From: Mucilaginibacter sp. SJ
Lineage (GTDB): Bacteria; Bacteroidota; Bacteroidia; Sphingobacteriales; Sphingobacteriaceae
Length of the DNA stretch: 64,000 nucleotides
Assembly: GCF_028993635.1 (NCBI RefSeq)
Contig: NZ_CP118631.1
Location: 930,001-994,000 of the forward strand
Direction of reading: 5' to 3'
Shown here: positions 62,112-64,000 of the stretch, one piece after another
Layout of the letters: each line of letters opens with the position of its first letter
How positions within the stretch are numbered: position 1 is the first letter of the stretch
The notes under the pieces: model-generated
Databases searched by the model: none
Told to the model about the DNA's origin: nothing
The model's input: only the letters and a program-made list of their open reading frames with translations
Made by a program: the position numbers and the translations under genes

Positions 62112-62537
62112 TCAATCGGGGGTTACCTCCTTTAGGTTCTTGTCCTGGTCAATCTCCCAGACATTGAACGTACCATTACCGTTAAAATCCACTACAGAAG
62201 TCGCCCTCGCCGTAAAGCCGGAACTGGAAACATTGACGATCTCGATCCGGTAATTAGCTTTGGCATCCTTGCCTTCTGTGCTCAACTTTTCCTGGATAAA
62301 ACCCAACTCCGCCAAATCCTTCGAGTATTTGGAATGTTCATAGAAATAGGTCTTTTCCAACAACTGCAAATGATTAAGCTGTAATTTAGCTTCTGTAGTT
62401 TTGGCTTTCGTAATTAACGGCAGCAGGTTTGGCAGGATCAGTAAAATAAGGATACCGATGATTACCAGTACAACCAGAATCTCGGTAAGTGTATACGCAG
62501 GAAGGCGTCTTTGTGATCTCAATTTAGGTAATTTCAT
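62112..62537 (-). CDS. gspG: major pseudopilin GspG-like
   Basis: A 141-residue pilin-like protein: leader MKLPKLRSQRRLPA, then YTLTEILVVLVIIGILILLIL with Glu at +5 if cleavage follows Ala14. The globular part begins TKAKTTEAKLQLNHLQLLEKTYFYEHSKYS and has a C-terminal calcium-site-like loop (VDFNGNGTFNVWEID, near residue 118) as in GspG. It is the first gene of the minus-strand operon; no terminal promoter consensus was recognised in the 368 bases upstream. Confidence 0.87.
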   Translation of the reverse strand: MKLPKLRSQRRLPAYTLTEILVVLVIIGILILLILPNLLPLITKAKTTEAKLQLNHLQLLEKTYFYEHSKYSKDLAELGFIQEKLSTEGKDAKANYRIEIVNVSSSGFTARATSVVDFNGNGTFNVWEIDQDKNLKEVTPD

Positions 62538-62905
62538 TATTTAAACTCAGTGCTAAGCTAAACAATATTTCCCTTAACGCAAACAAAATCAAAAATCAGT
62601 GATTAAATATTAATAATGTTACCGAATAATTAGCTTGGATTCCTTATGGCAACAAAAAATATCCCCCGGATATCAGTATTTACACTGGCATAAAGCATTA
62701 GGCTGAATAGCTGCTTTTCGCATATTTTTTGCTATGGTTCCGGCAATATCGCCAAAAGCAGTCTGTTTGAGTTCATTTCAGTCGATATGTTACTACGTTA
62801 ATATACTTTAATACAGTTACTCACGGAATTTCGACTACCCAAAATAAAAGCAAATTTTTGGTCATTAAACAAATGTAGAAATAATTTGCAAAAATACTAA
62901 AAGTA
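62538..62905. other. 368-base region upstream of the minus-strand secretion operon
   Basis: AT-rich DNA that must hold the operon promoter; no clear TTG-N19-TAnnTTTG match is found on the minus strand. On the right CAAATGTA (62870-62877) is a lone minus-strand -7-type element. No gene is seen. Confidence 0.4.
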
Positions 62906-63205
62906 TTAGCATTTTTGCAACCCGTAATTAACAGCGCGTGTCAGAAACCAGGAGGGGACCTCTTTACCAGCAATCTGCAATTGCTGATAATAGGTAGTGA
63001 TAGTAAACTCAACTTGTTCGAGGTAAGCGTTCGTTTCTTTGGCTTCCGGTACTTTTATGCGTAAGCCACCTTTTCCGCTGTCCCAATTTTCGACCTTTAC
63101 GTAGTGCTTTAAAGCAAATCGCAGGCGCTCTTTGTTAACAGTTACAACGGCATAGACGTTGGTCACGCCGTCTTTCGCCTTTTCCTTTTTGATGGTGAAA
63201 TGCAC
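62906..63205 (-). pseudogene. integrase fragment (arm DNA-binding domain)
   Basis: About 99 codons that match the N-terminal arm-binding and start of the core-binding (SAM-like) domain of Bacteroidota tyrosine recombinases (HFTIKKEKAKDGVTNVYAVV, KHYVKVENWDSGKGG, KETNAYLEQVEFTITTYYQQL). It stops after SWFLTRAVNYGLQKC, so the catalytic domain with the R-H-R-Y residues is missing. There is no ATG at the 5' end (only GTG, and the frame fuses into unrelated sequence), so both ends are lost. It points to a past integration event next to the secretion cluster. Confidence 0.7.
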
Positions 63206-63925
63206 ACCAAATGACCAGCCTTATCTCAATTACCAGGGACAATTCAAGTTCCCGGAGGTGGGCGGTTTGGCGCAAGGTGGGTTTAGTGATCTATTCGAGA
63301 ATCATCATTTTACGATTGCTTATCGTATGCCCGCAGGTACGGAAGGCAGCGACTTCTTTGTAAAGTATCGTAACACTGCAAAACGGCTGGATTGGGGGTT
63401 GACTTACTTTAGAAAAGTAGAAAGCCTGCAGCCTGATCCCAAACGTAACTGGGTAGATGATGAAGGAAGGTTATATCCCAACACCGCGAAAGTAAAAACC
63501 AATTACTACGAAGTGTCCCTGCACTACCCGCTAAGCTGGTACAGCAGTTTGAATTTTACCACGGCACTCCGCAATGACCGTACTATATTTTAGCTACAGA
63601 AACATACAGTCTGAAGTTTGCGCCACTGCAAAGCAACTGGAGTATTTCGTCACTAAGTTATGAGATCAACAAACTAAGGCCCACACTACCCTTACTATAC
63701 AAGGGCTTTTCAGCCAAAGCAACAATAGACCTGTTTAAAGGCTTTTCGCAAAAAGAGCAGGCGCCCACAGGCAGTACACTACAGTTGGCTTATCACCAAC
63801 CGCTGCATAAGTACATTACGCTGGTCACGAGATTACAGGCTGGTTACAGCGGCGGCGATGCGCGGGTATTGTATAATCTCGGTGGCGTAGACAACAACCT
63901 CTCTCCGCGTGTTGACAGCAGTTGA
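63203..63925 (+). pseudogene. beta-barrel outer-membrane protein fragment, frameshifted
   Basis: A fragment without its 5' part. The first frame reads YLNYQGQFKFPEVGGLAQGG, ENHHFTIAYRMPAGTEGSD, YYEVSLHYPLSWYSSLNF and stops at 63591; after a one-base shift at the T run (about 63587-63591) it continues as LATETYSLKFAPLQSNWS, KATIDLFKGFSQKEQ, AGYSGGDARVLYNLGGVDN to a stop at 63923-63925. The alternating strand pattern and GGVDN end resemble the barrel of BamA-like or propeller-barrel (WD40/TolB-type) outer-membrane proteins of Bacteroidota. Family identity is uncertain. Confidence 0.55.
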
Positions 63926-64000
63926 CCACGACTGTGAGCGACATCAAGACCAATGTATATGATTTTTCTGGTAGTCCTATTCAAACCAAAGTGTCGAAAG
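63918..64000 (+). pseudogene. RHS-like repeat fragment, right edge of window
   Basis: In a frame different from the barrel fragment, the last 83 bases read QLTTTVSDIKTNVYDFSGSP and IQTKVSK, which resembles RHS/YD-repeat proteins (YDFSG-x-P/L-x-T-x). The fragment has no start and runs off the window. It abuts the barrel fragment at about 63917-63923. Assignment is tentative because so little is visible. Confidence 0.3.

Noticed and set aside
63895..63912. Possible att-site copy of the tRNA-Ser 3' end (CTCTCCGC)
   Set aside because: Only 8 bases match and they fall in coding sequence of the barrel fragment; likely chance.
1..64000. CRISPR array
   Set aside because: No series of regularly spaced direct repeats was seen.

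Overview
The window reads as chromosomal DNA from a Bacteroidota bacterium of the Sphingobacteriaceae, most like Mucilaginibacter or Pedobacter. The grounds are the protein families present (SusD-era style two-component propeller kinase, short CydA, VF530, Ala-type pseudopilins), promoters of the Bacteroidota form TTG-N19-TAnnTTTG, and intergenic inverted repeats of the kind common in that family. The assignment is by recognition and was not tested by search.

Layout. 1-1092 is the 3' part of homoserine dehydrogenase. 1165-11600 is a sugar-catabolism block: xylulokinase, xylose isomerase and a sodium/sugar symporter form one unit, and after an intrinsic terminator the glucuronate isomerase, KDG kinase, KDPG aldolase and hexuronate transporter form a second. 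A divergent LacI regulator sits beside xylB. Two operator-like palindromes of the form GCAANCGNTT(G/T)C lie before the two units. Together these genes would handle the xylose and glucuronate released from glucuronoxylan. 11643-20535 holds cytochrome bd oxidase (cydAB), a GntR-type regulator, a double DUF1080 protein, a Tat-exported Gfo/Idh/MocA oxidoreductase, a CHAP-like amidase and an aldo/keto reductase. 20684-31180 holds small proteins (CDGSH, VF530), TruA, a degenerate DEAD-box protein, a very large hybrid sensor kinase and malate:quinone oxidoreductase.

31210-32780 contains two adjacent genes each broken by a single-base frameshift (a MORN/TonB protein and a DUF6265-like protein). 32828-50063 is mostly housekeeping: ubiX, ppx-ppk1, yajQ, bioB, mgtE, yigZ, a DMT transporter, ribD, prmC, an ABC exporter pair, ddl, a PASTA protein, rhodanese, mltG, a thioesterase and a YihY/BrkB protein, ending with tRNA-Ser(UGA).

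50885-62537, directly after the tRNA gene, is a complete type II secretion-like / type IV pilus-like system in two convergent operons: lipoprotein with three FN3-like domains, GspC/PilP-like, MORN protein, GspK-like, GspI-like, GspJ-like and GspF on +, and GspG, prepilin peptidase, GspE, GspD, GspL-like and GspM-like on -. All four pseudopilins carry Ala instead of Gly before the predicted cleavage site, and the GspK-like protein seems to carry a beta-helix-like body. The far end (62906-64000) is debris: an integrase arm-domain fragment, a frameshifted beta-barrel fragment and an RHS-like fragment. The tRNA plus integrase remnant suggests that the secretion cluster sits in an old integration hotspot. 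This cluster is the most interesting system in the window.
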